Source of the DNA: Prinia subflava
Taxonomy: Eukaryota > Chordata > Aves > Passeriformes > Cisticolidae
Direction of reading: 5' to 3'
Length of the DNA: 64,000 nt
Assembly: GCF_021018805.1 (NCBI RefSeq)
Contig: NC_086248.1
Location: 99,533,239-99,597,238 of the forward strand
The stretch's first letter is position 1. Every line of letters begins with the position of its first letter. Position numbers and translations under genes: made by a program. The notes under the pieces are model-generated. The model worked only from the letters and a program-made list of their open reading frames with translations, had not been told where the DNA came from and did not search any database. Positions 51,901 through 62,857 of the stretch are shown here, piece after piece.

Positions 51901-54900
51901 GAGTTCTAATCCATGACTTGGCAGGAAACTGATTTTCGTGCTGGAAATATCCCTTTAAGAAAACATATGAAAATCTTGGTAAAAAGCAAATTTACTTCTG
52001 CTCAACAATGGATATGTGTTTTAGACTGTCCTACTCATTCTCAGAGTAGTGACTGGGAACAGATCAGCTGGAAATCTGCACTGAAAAGATGATCCAGTGC
52101 TAAATTGGCTATTCCTCCAGCAAACTGAGCTAATATCCATTGCAAACAACAATCAAGTAATGCTGGTCTCTGAGAGCAAAACAAAAAATGTTCTGGATAA
52201 AAATTAGCAGGCATATAAACTATTACTGCCATATGATACTGGGTTTAGTAAGCAGCCAGTAACTGCAGCAATCATCCCAGAATACCCTTAAACAACAACA
52301 AAAAAGGCTGATGAAATCACAATTGAAGTTAGATATAGGAACATCACATCATGGGAAGGCTGCTGTGGAAAAGGCAATAAACACAAAGAGAGAAGCTCAC
52401 ATGTGGGTATAGATGTGAGGACAGGTTGGGGATATCAGATTTTGTACTCATTAGGAAGAAAAACAGACTAAAGAGAGACAGGGATGGCATTGTTCAGGCT
52501 GTTAGCAACAAAAAAAAATCCTAACAAGACCAAGACTTTTTCAGGGGTTTAGAAAACAAATATAGCACAGACTGAAGCAAAGAAAGGGACACAACTGCAG
52601 GAGGTTAGGAGAGATACGTGGAAGGCAATTTCTGTGAGATGGGCTATCGGAGGAAATGATGGAATCAGCAGCCATGAATGTACAAAGCAGAGCATTAGAG
52701 GGCTTTTAAAAGGAAATATGTTCTGCAAACAGTCTTGACTTGTGCCATGCAAATGAGGAAAGGGAAGGACAGAGGGTGCTCCATCTCCAGGCCAAGAGAT
52801 ACTGGGGAATCCATCCCCATAGCTGCAGGCTGTAACAGAGGGGCAAAACATCTCCACATTTCCCTTACTGGGACACAAACCACGTCCCTCAGATCATGAC
52901 AGCCTGAGATCAACTCCTTTCCCTGAAGAGCAAAGGTAAAAGTGAACTGCACAAAATCACCCTTCCCCCTTTAAGCCTTGTGCTCTCTCAGCCTGAGACT
53001 GATCCAGGAGGCAGTGTTTGCTGAGGCTGCTCTGCTCTTTATTCTCCCAGAAAAGATTTCTCCCTAATCAAAGAATTGGACTGACAATATTTGCATTTTT
53101 CTCCATGTCCCCTTGAAGGTTCAGTTTCCAATTCATCTTTGACAGTGTGATGTCAGGACATGTTATTTGATCTCTATCACCCAACATGCACAAATTGTTT
53201 TTATTATCACATTAATACAGGAGAGTGGTGCCATGTGGCAGGGAGACCCGGTTTTAGCAGCATGTAATAAAGTTTAGACACAGTTGCTGTGTACCACACA
53301 CACATTTTTCACCTCTGTTCTCTGGTCTAGAAAGCAAAATTAACACCAGGAAAGGGCTCTGCTTGAACACCAGCCAAGCCTCTGAAGTTAATAGGCAGTT
53401 TGTAAAATTGGTAAAGATGACCTTTGTGTCCATGTTGTGCCTACAGTTGAGGTTTTACATCCAGGCTCTGAAGGAATGTGCCACCTTCAACAACGGGACA
53501 ATGGGCTGTGGCAGCAGAGGTGCAAACACAAACTCCATTTCCCTGCCCCAACCAGGGACCGTGACTTTTACTGGAAGACAGACTTGTGTACTCCAAAATG
53601 CTGTGAACTTCTGCAGGGCAGGCTGAGAGAATCCACACCTCTCACAGAAGAGGTCCTGAGGTCCTGGGGCTGTTTCTACAGGAGCTGAACCTGGCAGCCG
53701 ATGAGAAATTTTAGGCTATCGATTTCTACCTTGGACGCTTTGAGAGGTAATTAGGTTGCAATGAGCAGCCTCAATTTTCACTCGTGCTGACTACTGCCCT
53801 CAGTGCTCTGCCTAATGAAAACTGTCACCCAGAGTATATGCTCATGAGTCAAAAACTAAACAGCAGGTTTCTGCTTAAATCCACAGACAGCATCACTCAT
53901 GGCATCATTAAGAGAATGTAACTTCATAGTTCTGGCAAGAGCACAGAAAATGTTTTCTTTGGCTTTTTAGCTAAAAATCATTACTGAGTCCAAACTGATA
54001 TTACATTGAGAGGAAATAAGCAATTATGAATAGGAACGGCACTTAAAAATATCTAAAAGTGTACAGAATCTCTCATCATCTCTAAATAGTTTCAAAGATA
54101 TTAAATTTTTTTTCCACAAAACTTTTTTCTTCTTATTTAAGAAACTTTTCTGTTTATGCCAATTGTCACACATAAACAGAATTGAGTTAGGGAAAGTGCT
54201 TTGCATACCCCTGGTGGGTTTTTTCCAGTATGTCTGTGAGGGATAGCTATGGATACACCACTGACAAGCCCAGAAAATCAAACATAGACATTGTGCTGGT
54301 GGTTTAGTAAATTACTCCACCGGGTTACCACACACATACACCTCAGTGCAAAGGTTCTTTGGGATGCTGTGCTCTAGTAAGAGGCTTGATAAATTAAATA
54401 AGCCTGACGAACAAGATTATAAACTGGCAGTAGGAAATCAAACCAGAAGGAATCAGCAACTGAAATGTTATGTTATCGTTGTTTGGCTGTGAGTCATCAG
54501 CCTTGACAGAGCTGGTGCAGGAACAGCAAAATGAATCTACCTTCTCTTCCAATCACTTCCCTTTCCCACTGGGAGTCCCTGTTGGATTAGCAAAAGTACT
54601 GACCAGCTGATGAGGTCTGAAAGGCACCTACAGAAATGGCAAAAAATAGCTCCTGGATCAGAAATCAGCACAGGGTAGGTGGACTGGAGAGAACAATTTT
54701 CTGTGTGCTTGTATCTAAACTGATCTCTGGCTGGGCTTCAGGGACTCAGCTGTTGAGCTGGGGATCTAGTGGACCTCTCCTGCAGCCTCCCTATGTGGGA
54801 TTACGAATGAAGACAAATTGCAAGGGTGGGATGGGCCACAGCCATACCTCACCCTGCATGGAGTCAGGACACAGCCCGAGAGCTAAGGACACCAGCAAAG

Positions 54901-57900
54901 GCTGGTGCAAGCCACTACAGCTCAGAGAGGAGCAGCAGACAATTAAATGAAACAGTGCAGCTGAAAATTGAAGCTATGAAACGCCAAGCTGGAAACAGAG
55001 TGTGTATCTATATAGAAGGAATATGTATAGTTTTGGGATTTATTAGCTATTTGATTTACTGTCCTGCTGTCAATGCCAAAATCCTTTAACTCAAAATTTG
55101 ATGTCTTTCCAAAAGAGAGATTCTAATTCAGCCAAGAGCTGTAAGTCTGAGAGAGAAATTTATTTGGGAAACTCTGTAGTCTGTACAAGGCCTATGACTG
55201 GTGCTGTTTGTGTTTGTCTTTCTTTCACATTACTTTAATATGATTAATTATAAAATAGAAGTTGGCATTAATTGACTCCATAACATTGGTTCAGGAAGAT
55301 CAAGAGTTAAACCACCTTGATGTTCATTCTATTAAAACACTGCAGTCTGCAACAAGGATTTGGTTGCAGCAACAGCAAAAATAGGATTTGTCCCAGCAAA
55401 GATATGATTATAGGTCAATCATTTCTACAAGTGAAAGCACATCCCTAGTGTACAGTACAGTGATGGATGAGTAAGAAGGCTCTTCTTTCATGATCTCATC
55501 CAGGATAAAAAGATAATTTCCCATCCACGGAATAGTGGATGTATTGGTAATGGAACAGAAAACTTTTTACACAAATAACTCAGTGTTGGAAATTGAACTA
55601 TCAAATGAATCTCAGCTACAGGCAAATCAATTTGATAAACCTCCAGAATGTGATTGTATCAAGTATAGCTTGCAAAGAAAATGCATTTACTTTTCGCTAC
55701 AGGAAACAATGATTTCCCAAAGTAACACCTATGACATTACTGATGAAAAGATTCTCCAGTGTCAGACTTTTCCAAAAAAAAGATGCTCTGAAGAAACAAT
55801 GGAAGTGGAGCAGAATGCAGTAAACCCAGCTCTTTATATCATAGGTGCACTGACCATCACACAGTAGAAAATAAGACCTTCAGAAGAGCTCTAGACTCAA
55901 GGTTAATCAGGCATTTTTTCTTCCTCTTTTCAGATTTGTAACCACTCTAGCATGTGTGTAAAATCTTCCAACAGCTCCAATGACCTCTCTCACTCATTCA
56001 GGGCGACTTTTAGCCCTCTCTGGACAACCAGGGCAGATGCAAAGAGAGAAAGGTTCTCATGAATCAGTGAGAGAGAGAAGGAATCCCACATCTCTCTTGC
56101 AGCCCTTACACATGGTGGCTTGTGCTCAGAAACACTGAGACAGCTGTACAAACTCATATATTTTTGGACCCTATGGCAAACTGTGGGTTCAGGTAATGGT
56201 GGCTGAGATCCATTAGCATCCTTCTGCTGAATTTCCTACTGCTGAGTTCTTGATCGCCAGCTTGTCACCCACCAAGGACATCCTGCTGTAACTGTGTGGG
56301 ATGTATCTCACACCTATCCCAATCCCCATCCCCATAGGATGGGAATTTTGCTTCAGAATTAAGCCGTACAGATGCAGGGGCAGATCTTTAGTGGCGAGTA
56401 ATTCAGATTTCAGTTCCAAGAACCACTCATCTGGTCTTGATTTTGCTCAAACAGAAAACCAAAAGCATTTTTTTCTAGAGGAAAAAACAAAGCAGAACGA
56501 TTCCTCTCCTGCACAGTTTAATAAACTGTGCAAAAGGAACCTGGATCTAAATCTCCCACCCTCAATACTCTCAAAAACTTGAGGACAAAGTATAAATAAA
56601 ATTTTATACTGAAATTTCAGTTGTGGCTTTCTTTTTTTTATTCAGAACTAGACCTTTGGTCTTGAACTCCAAGGTTTGAAAGATGTTGAAATCCAGACTG
56701 GCATTCATATGTTCTTCTCTGACCTTTTCTAAGGAGTCAATAATGAGACAAATTTTATCCAAATATTACTTACAAAACAACGGGTCCATTGGCTCCCTGG
56801 AAGACCTCGTTTGGTAATTTTTCTAGGTTGTGATTATCACTTAGGTTTCTGAAAAACATAATATTTTATGCTGAAACAATCTGAGACTAAAAAGAAAAAA
56901 AAATCTTGCAGAAGTCACTATCTTCATTTTTCAGAATTGCAAACAACAGAAATAGTTACAGCTCATCCAGGTATGTTCCATTAAATGCATGATTCTCAAT
57001 GTCCTGAATTCCATTTTTATTGAGCCATCTGCAACAGAGAAAAGAGAGTTGTGCTTTTATTTATGCTTCATGACAAAAATGTATGCAATTCAAAACAGGG
57101 AATCTCAAACAAATAACATTATTAAGTGGACATTGAAATGGTGAAATTTCTACAAATTCTAGCCTGTAAGATCCCTGTAAGTAGTTGGAGAAAGGCTTTG
57201 GAGGGGGCAGACATGAATAGGGTGGATTAGTGCTACCATCAGAGATGGCAGCTGGAGTAAATTCCTGAAGTAGGGGCAGAGCTGGTGAAGATGCTGGCGC
57301 TGCTCATGGCTCCACTGGACAGGCAGCAGAGGAGCCAGGGAGACCAGGGTCCTTCCTGTTGGTGCTGGAAGTGCCACTCGGTTTTACTCTTAGCAAGAAG
57401 CTTTTGAAACGCTGGGCCATGGCTTCAACTTTGCCAGTTATTAGGGACAAAAGCCTGCTGTGTGCCATGGGCTCACATCCACCGCCAGGTAGGGGGAGGA
57501 GGGGGGCTGACAGTCACTGAGCCAGGCAGGAGGGCAGGAGGGGGCAGCCAAACTGCCCAGAAAGCAGGTGATTCCTCCTACACTGCTGCCTTGACAAATT
57601 ACACTCCCTGTCTGCTCAGCTCCCCAGTCCTACCTCCCCAGACTCCTTTCCCCACCAGGTGACACAGGTAGTGAACCTGGCAATGGCAGCTCCTGGGGCC
57701 CTCTGCCAAGTTTTTACTCTGGTGCATTACCTAATTAACGTTTAATGACCTTCCCTCTGTCCCTCTGCAGTCCTAAAAATTTACATTTAGGTCAGTTATA
57801 TTTATCATCTTTATGGTGCAATCTTTCATCTTGCTTTAAACGTCACTTTGCAGCTCACGCCCTCTCCAATAGGCAATGACAGATTTGATTGATGGCAAAA

Positions 57901-60900
57901 ATGGCCTGATTTAATTAAACTGTCAGCAAACCCAGACTCTTTCCTAATTCACTTTGAAAGCTGAGCATGCAAGTGACCCACTTATCTGAGGTCTGAGGTG
58001 GTGAGCTAAGGTCAGCATGGAAATCAGTCATGGGTCTGGCTGAAAGATTGCTCTTTTGACCATGACAGGCAGATGCACATAGCTCTGTGTCTGTAATGTC
58101 TGTCAGGCTGGATCAGGAGAACTGTCACCGTCCCCTTCACTTGCCAGCACTATTAGACATGAGTGAGCAGGCATGGAGGAGAGACAGGTCCCTGCTTACA
58201 GCATTTGAAACATTTATTATATTACATTGATCTTATAAATTTGTAGCTGCCAGGCTGATAGATATGTTTTTAATCACACTATTAGCACTTATTGCATTCT
58301 CTCACTGAACATGATGTTAATGCAATGAGATACTAAGGTTGTAAAACAGAGTCACTGTAGCCACACAGTGTGGACTATACACTCCTGTCACCTGGCTAAT
58401 AGCATCTGAGTAGTAAAAAGAGCAAAAAAATTTACCCAAATCCCAAGACCTCATTATGGTACACATAGATAAATTCCTGTAGAGGCAAATTCTCCCCTCA
58501 CTTCAACCAGCATCCTTACTGATTCCATTAACTCCTGCATTAGCGAGGTAACAAAGGAGGCAGAGATCCAGAGCTTGGACATGGGGACTTTTCCTTGTTG
58601 TTTCATGGCTACAGCAGATTTTTAAAACTCCAAAATTCACCCAGTGCAAGAGGTCACTGCCCCTGAGGTATCATTTATACCCTATTTGGGGACTGGAAAG
58701 ATCCATCTTAGATCATATGTGGCATGAAGACCCGGAAGCAAGGTGAACTTCTTCCATAAATTTCTAGCAGTTCATTAACAAATGTCTCCTCAGTTCCCAC
58801 CTGTGCCGATTTCATGTATAGCATAAGTTCAGAAGAAATCCAAATTACTGGTGGAAATTTGCTTGGAGCTTGCCACAGCTAAACCTATTGAAATGGTTTC
58901 TCCCTAGAATGTGGGGGTTCAGTGGGTCCTGGGTGATTTTAGTCATCTTGATATGCCTACTTTCTCTAAATGATATTGACGTAACCATGACTTTCTGTTG
59001 AGCTGCTGTGACTTCAGTTTTGTATAGAAAAACAGCAAATTTGTGTCTAAAATGGACTAAGTTCACCCGAGCACAAGGAAAGCCTCATCAGGGCCTCTCA
59101 AAGGGCACATGCAGGGCCTCTGTCCCGAATTGCTCCAGGGAGAACTAGAGCAAAGTCAGGACACTGTCTGACCCGCCAGGTGCTGGAGGCCAGCTCTGCT
59201 CACACAGCTCCTGCTGCTCCTGCGCACACTGGTGGGTGCGGGGAGCCCGCGACAATGGGGGGCTGCACCATGAAGGGCAAAGCAGCTGGAAGTGGACATG
59301 ACCCCCCCACCAGGACAATTTTGTTAGCAAAGCAGCAGTCTGAAGTCCCCAGAGCGGTATCCTTCAATATCCAGGCAATAATCATACTACACAATCATAG
59401 TAAGGTTTGGGCTAGAAGGGACCTTAAAGATCACCCAGTTCCAAAGACCCTGCCATGGACAGCAACACCTTCCACTAGACCAGCTTACACAAAGCTCCAT
59501 CCAACCTGGCCTTTCACATCCACAACTTCTTTGGGCAACCTGTTCCACTGCCTCAACCCCTCACTGTAAAGAATTTCTTCCTGATATAAGCAATGAAACA
59601 TTTTCGGGGGAGAGGGGGAGGTCAACTTCAAGCTGCTCAAGTGGCACAGAGTGGTCAAAACACAGCAGAACTCTGGCATATTTATCTCACCCTTCAGTGG
59701 TATTATGAAAATAAACATAGTATTTGTTGTGCAGTGCTTTCAGAAAAGCGTGTGTGTGTGTGTTTAAAACTTCAGAACTTGAAGTAGAGAGAGGCTGTGC
59801 ATAACTGATAGGGAAAAGGGAGAGATAAGCTAAATGACTTGTTACTGGACTCTCTTCACTATTGACGGTCTGACCTTGCTCCCCCCAGAATCGACGTGAG
59901 CTCAATCAGTCAATTCCAACCTTGCTTTTCTCTCTCAGTGTGCCAGGTAAACCACACAAACATGATGGGAATTTTTTCCAGTCTGGCCACTGGCTAAGTG
60001 AAAGGAAGGCACCTTGTTAGCAAGCAAACAGTATGTTTTGATATACAGAGAGAAAGGATCAAAGAAGCCAGCTAGTTCATTAAAATACATGACTGTTCAA
60101 ATCAAATGTAGAGTCATCTAACCTTGCAGCTCCAAACTGCATTGTGAACGCACCCGTACCAATGCATTAACATTGTGTACAAATCAACCACATTTCCACA
60201 ACATCTCCATACGTTCTGCCCAAGTAATAAAAGTCTTTGAGTGATGTGTCTGACTGTAAATATTTATGAGTCGTGCCATCCATTTGAACACAATTTGTAT
60301 CACAGGGAACTGTAGCTGTAGGTGTTCAGCCTTGGCATCAGTAATTACCAAATTTGCTCTCTGATGTGCTTCTAAAATAAAGAGCAGGACGAGAACACAA
60401 CAAAAAACCCCAAAAGCATTCATTTGTTTCATGGCAGAGAAACAGAATACAGAGATCTCAGGGGCAAGGAAAAATGTAAAATCTCAAATTAAATTTGGAA
60501 GTGTATGAAAAAGTGTCCAACTCCTGGTATGCTTGACCCCGTTCTGGAAAAGAAATGAGCTAACAAGGAGAATAATGAATTTGCTATGTCTACTCACAGA
60601 ATCACACTTTCAGAACTCAGGCCCATGAATGAATTTCTTTCAATTGTACGTATATTGATATTGTCTTGAATATCTCTGAAAAATAAAATACAATAGAAGC
60701 TACAACTTTTTGTACTTCTGTGAGGTTTTCAATACAATAATCTGCTTCAAACAAAGTATTTTTCTCTTATATTCAATCTGAAGAAGTACTACAGACAGAG
60801 GGTAATAACCAAAGTTTCCAAGACATTTTTTCCCCCAGAGCACAAACCTTCCTGATAAAAAAAAGGCTGGAGCAGAACATTTCCAACACCTCCATACTTT

Positions 60901-62857
60901 CCTCCGAAATAGGCTGAAGGCATTAAAATGCATAAAAGCCCAGCTCTATAACCCTGAGGTGGATGAAATAGCTCCTCCAGCAAACATACTCCCCAGAAAA
61001 TGCAATCGGAGGGGCTGCGAGGCCACCCCTTCTCCCAGCCTCCCATCCAGAAGGAGGAAAGCCATTAGCCTTTTTGGCCTGATTCAGCAGGGTACCTACC
61101 AGCCCATGAATCATTCCCCAGCTGATGTCAACAGGGTTGCTTATAAGCTTTGTATGTGCTTAAGAACTTAAATGCAGGACCCCTGTCAGTGCAGTTTGTT
61201 GAATGGACAAGTAGGAATTGCCGTCTTTCCTCAGTTGTGACTGATACAAAAAAAAAAAAAAAAAGAAAAAAAGAATGTTCTGTTGCTGGCTCAATATAGG
61301 CCCCAAAGAAGTTAAATAATGTTACTCATAATTTAGACTGGGGATATGGCTGTTTCCATGCTGTTTCTGTTGGAAAGCATGGAACAAAATTAATTATCTG
61401 CAAAGCTTGAAATTAGGCGCGGTTCCAAAATTATCTCATACTGATAGCTCCATACAGCCACAACTCTGCACTGAGTGACACTCACACAGAGGCTTCACTC
61501 AGCAAACTGAGGGCAGCAGAGGCAGGAACAGGAGAGAACACAGCATCCATGCAAGAGAACTGTATCTCTCTAATAAAGATTTAACCTTCATAAATTTCAA
61601 TGCCTTTCTTTGGGACTTAAATATTGGCACAACTGAAGCCAAGGGGAATTTTCTTGTTGACCTCAGCGGGACCAAGGTTTGAACCGAGGTGTAGTTTGGG
61701 ACTCAGTCAGTATCAAGGTCTATTTGTTCTTACAGGGAGGTGAGGAGTTGCACTTAAAAAATTAAAAGCTCTTGCTGGTACAGGACACAGTAATTCCTAT
61801 CCAGTTAAAACTGATGATAAACGGTTTTGAAGAGCAATGAACTGAAGTTCTCAGAGTTACAGATGTCAAATGTATTCCTGAAATGGATTTCTTAAATGTC
61901 TGTATACTATATTCAGGCATTCCCCTCTATGTTTTACATGCATTTTTATTTATATTAATGGCTATTACTAAGATAGCCATTAATAACTGCAGGATTAATG
62001 TTTCTGCAGGTTGAAATCTTCTAATCAAAGATCTGAAGATGCAGAACTTTGGGTGTGAATTAACAATAAATCTTGTCCAAAAAGAATGCTCTCAGTTATA
62101 CCAAGAAATGATTGAGAAATGTATGTCAAAATATTTTTCAGTCAAAAAGAAACGACGTTTTCCCGATATCTATTTTTTCCACAGAAAAAGTGAAATTAAC
62201 AGCCTGTTTTCACACAGAATTTTGCACAAATCTTTTTTTCCTCGTGGGCACTGGAATTTTCCATAGTAAAAAAAATCATTCTCTGCGGAAAACAGAAAAG
62301 GGTATGGTAGATAATTCCCACAGTTTGGTGTTGAGTTTTGGGGTGGGTTTTTTGGGGTTTTTTTTGGTTATTTTTCTTTCCTGTGTGAAGTGGCCACTTG
62401 TGATGGAACTCAGCTCTGAGATCTGACTCTTCCTGTGCAGGTCAGAAAATTTTCACCAGGTGGCAACAGATTTCCACTGCCACCATCCTGGTTTGGATTT
62501 CAGCTTCTGAAACAGGAGTCAAAGGCTGTTATCTGTCCCCTGAGCCTCCCAGACACAAGCTCACACTGCAGTTAGAGTTAGAGTGCAAGTTCCAAGGCTT
62601 TGTAGAAGGTAGACCTGGAGAGAACTGAGACCTTCTGACATATTATCATCAAGGCCTAAAAAATTACAAATATGCCACTGCAGAGCTAATAAATAAACAC
62701 GTGGGGAATCATGTCTTGAAAGGCCTCATTGGAGCAGAAGAACAGTCAAAAGCAGCCTTCAAAAAGTGAAAATGTTCAAACTTACAGCAAAACTTTCTGG
62801 AAAGAGTGAACCTTGTGGACAGCAGGTAAAAACCGAAGGCCAGTGTTTGATATTAAC
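44737..62857 (-). CDS. FSHR: Follicle-stimulating hormone receptor, exons 5-10 (5' part of the gene missing)
   Basis: FSHR is the plasma-membrane GPCR of Sertoli and granulosa cells. It binds the FSH alpha/beta dimer through a leucine-rich-repeat ectodomain and signals mainly through Gs and cAMP. The coding sequence seen is the complement of 44737-45964, 51767-51952, 56774-56848, 56960-57028, 60598-60675 and 62786-62857. Joined, it is 1708 nt with no internal stop and gives 568 residues, against about 695 for the full human protein. In this numbering, residues 1-159 are LRR and cysteine-box sequence, about 160-238 the hinge, TM1 239-263, TM2 273-295, TM3 318-340, TM4 361-383, TM5 404-427, TM6 449-471, TM7 483-505 and the tail 506-568. 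The hinge motif [13 protein letters not shown] in place of DRY, and NPFLY in TM7 mark a glycoprotein-hormone receptor. The [11 protein letters not shown] hinge and the C-tail fit FSHR rather than LHCGR or TSHR. The introns are 2110, 3569, 111, 4821 and 5802 bp. Exons 1-4 are beyond the right edge. Confidence 0.97.
45965..51766 (-). other. FSHR: FSHR intron 9 (5802 bp)
   Basis: The intron has a GTAAGT donor and a polypyrimidine-rich ACAATTTCAG acceptor. It contains a perfect (CCAAA)14 repeat at 46701-46770 and otherwise unremarkable AT-rich sequence. Small open frames in it have no recognisable homology. Confidence 0.93.
46701..46770. repeat. (CCAAA)14 pentanucleotide microsatellite
   Basis: Fourteen uninterrupted CCAAA units fill exactly 70 bp inside FSHR intron 9, about 740 bp from the exon 10 acceptor. 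In the FSHR transcript the unit is UUUGG. Perfect purity suggests a young, probably length-variable tract. Confidence 0.98.
51767..51952 (-). CDS. FSHR: FSHR exon 9 (last LRRs and cysteine box, 186 bp)
   Basis: Acceptor TTCTTAAAG and donor GTAAGT flank exactly 186 bp, the usual exon 9 size of this family. The frame starts with [16 protein letters not shown], passes through [15 protein letters not shown], and ends with [15 protein letters not shown] and a split Lys (AA|G). The TYPSHCCAF cysteine box is the C-terminal cap of the LRR domain and disulphide-links to the hinge. An NFT sequon at 51811-51819 precedes it, where human FSHR reads SLT (from memory), so it is a potential extra glycosylation site. 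No defect is seen. Confidence 0.97.
51953..56773 (-). other. FSHR: FSHR intron 8 (4821 bp)
   Basis: Donor GTAAGT after exon 8, acceptor TTAAAG before exon 9. It holds no recognised repeat. A plus-strand open frame of 110 codons at 55535-55867 has a protein-like look but no recognised domain. The rest is featureless AT-rich DNA. Confidence 0.93.
56774..56848 (-). CDS. FSHR: FSHR exon 8 (LRR exon, 75 bp)
   Basis: Acceptor TTTTTCAG and donor GTAAGT flank 75 bp on the minus strand. The frame reads [16 protein letters not shown], then QGANGPVV and a split Leu codon (TT|G). It aligns with the mammalian NLSDNNNLEELPNDVF repeat. The NLS sequon (56839-56847) is the second conserved ectodomain glycosylation site. 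Phase 2 at both ends, and the exon is separated from exon 7 by a 111 bp intron. Confidence 0.97.
56849..56959 (-). other. FSHR: FSHR intron 7 (111 bp, very short)
   Basis: Starts GTAACT and ends TTTTTCAG on the minus strand. At 111 bp it is by far the smallest intron here. FSHR is known to have one intron of only about 0.1 kb in mammals, so the size appears conserved. Confidence 0.95.
56960..57028 (-). CDS. FSHR: FSHR exon 7 (LRR exon, 69 bp)
   Basis: The minus strand shows acceptor CTGTTGCAG, then [19 protein letters not shown] and LDE ending in a split Leu codon. The NGT sequon (56974-56982) is the conserved N-glycosylation site of the FSHR ectodomain. The 5' splice site is GTAACT, which has C at +5 where the other donors of this gene have G, so it is a comparatively weak donor. 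The following intron is only 111 bp, which may help recognition by intron definition. Confidence 0.96.
57877..58127. promoter_or_regulatory. Candidate intronic enhancer: cluster of TGACAG and PBX/HOX-like sites
   Basis: Five copies of TGACAG or its complement CTGTCA fall within 251 bp (57877-57882, 57920-57925, 58063-58068, 58100-58105, 58122-58127). A TGATTGAT motif lies at 57886-57893 and a TTAATTAA core at 57911-57918. TGACAG is the core of MEIS/TGIF-type TALE homeodomain proteins, and TGATTGAT is the PBX-HOX composite. A further TGACAG lies outside the cluster at 57508-57513. Enhancer function is inferred; conservation cannot be checked here. Confidence 0.3.
59383..59592 (-). mobile_element. 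CR1-like LINE 3' fragment (in FSHR intron 6)
   Basis: The plus strand carries the complement of an avian CR1 3' region. Recognisable pieces in order are ACAATCATAG, GGTTTGGGCTAGAAGGGACC, TTAAAGATCA, CCATCCAACCTGGCC, GGGCAACCTGTTCCACTGCC and GTAAAGAATTTCTTCCTGAT. The element is 5'-truncated at about 59592 and lies in the same orientation as FSHR. Identification is from memory of the family consensus; the exact subfamily is not assigned. Confidence 0.85.
60598..60675 (-). CDS. FSHR: FSHR exon 6 (LRR exon, 78 bp)
   Basis: Acceptor TTTTTCAG and donor GTGAGT flank 78 bp on the minus strand. The frame continues from exon 5 (CT|A, Leu) with [16 protein letters not shown], then MGLSSESVI, and ends in a split Leu codon CT|A. 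This corresponds closely to the mammalian FSHR segment [16 protein letters not shown]. Phase 2 on both sides; no frameshift or stop. A glance-level comparison shows one basic substitution (Arg for His) in the INIxTIE strand. Confidence 0.96.
61248..61271. repeat. A-rich homopolymer tract
   Basis: A run of 17 A (61248-61264) followed by G and seven further A, in FSHR intron 5. Simple sequence; no retroposon body recognised beside it. Confidence 0.85.
61953..61985. repeat. Perfect inverted repeat, 13 bp stem and 7 nt loop
   Basis: TATTAATGGCTAT at 61953-61965 and ATAGCCATTAATA at 61973-61985 flank the loop TACTAAG, in FSHR intron 5. Confidence 0.93.
62786..62857 (-). CDS. FSHR: FSHR exon 5 (LRR exon, 72 bp)
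   Basis: The minus strand reads acceptor ..CCCCTTAG, then 72 bp, then donor GTAAGT. Translation includes [17 protein letters not shown] and ends FQKVL plus a split Leu codon (CT|A), matching the FSHR repeat that reads ISNTG...LP.VHK in mammals. The exon enters and leaves in phase 2, as do the neighbouring LRR exons. Its length fits the 69-78 bp modular LRR exons of glycoprotein-hormone receptors. It is too short to stand out as an open frame. It is the most 5' FSHR exon in the window; I searched 62858-64000 on the minus strand for exon 4 and did not find it. Confidence 0.94.

Larger units (their letters stand above)
57029..60597 (-). other. FSHR: FSHR intron 6 (3569 bp)
   Basis: Donor GTGAGT, acceptor CTGTTGCAG. 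It contains a TGACAG/TGATTGAT motif cluster at about 57877-58127, a CR1-like fragment at 59383-59592 and a short (GT)8 run near 59748-59764. No other coding exon is seen. Confidence 0.93.
60676..62785 (-). other. FSHR: FSHR intron 5 (2110 bp)
   Basis: Donor GTAAGT, acceptor TTTTTCAG. It contains an A-rich tract (61248-61271) and a perfect 13 bp stem inverted repeat at 61953-61985. Nothing else is recognised. Confidence 0.93.

Noticed and set aside
62039..62426. Plus-strand frames of 75 and 104 codons in FSHR intron 5
   Set aside because: Short, overlapping in different frames, AT-rich composition, no recognisable family.
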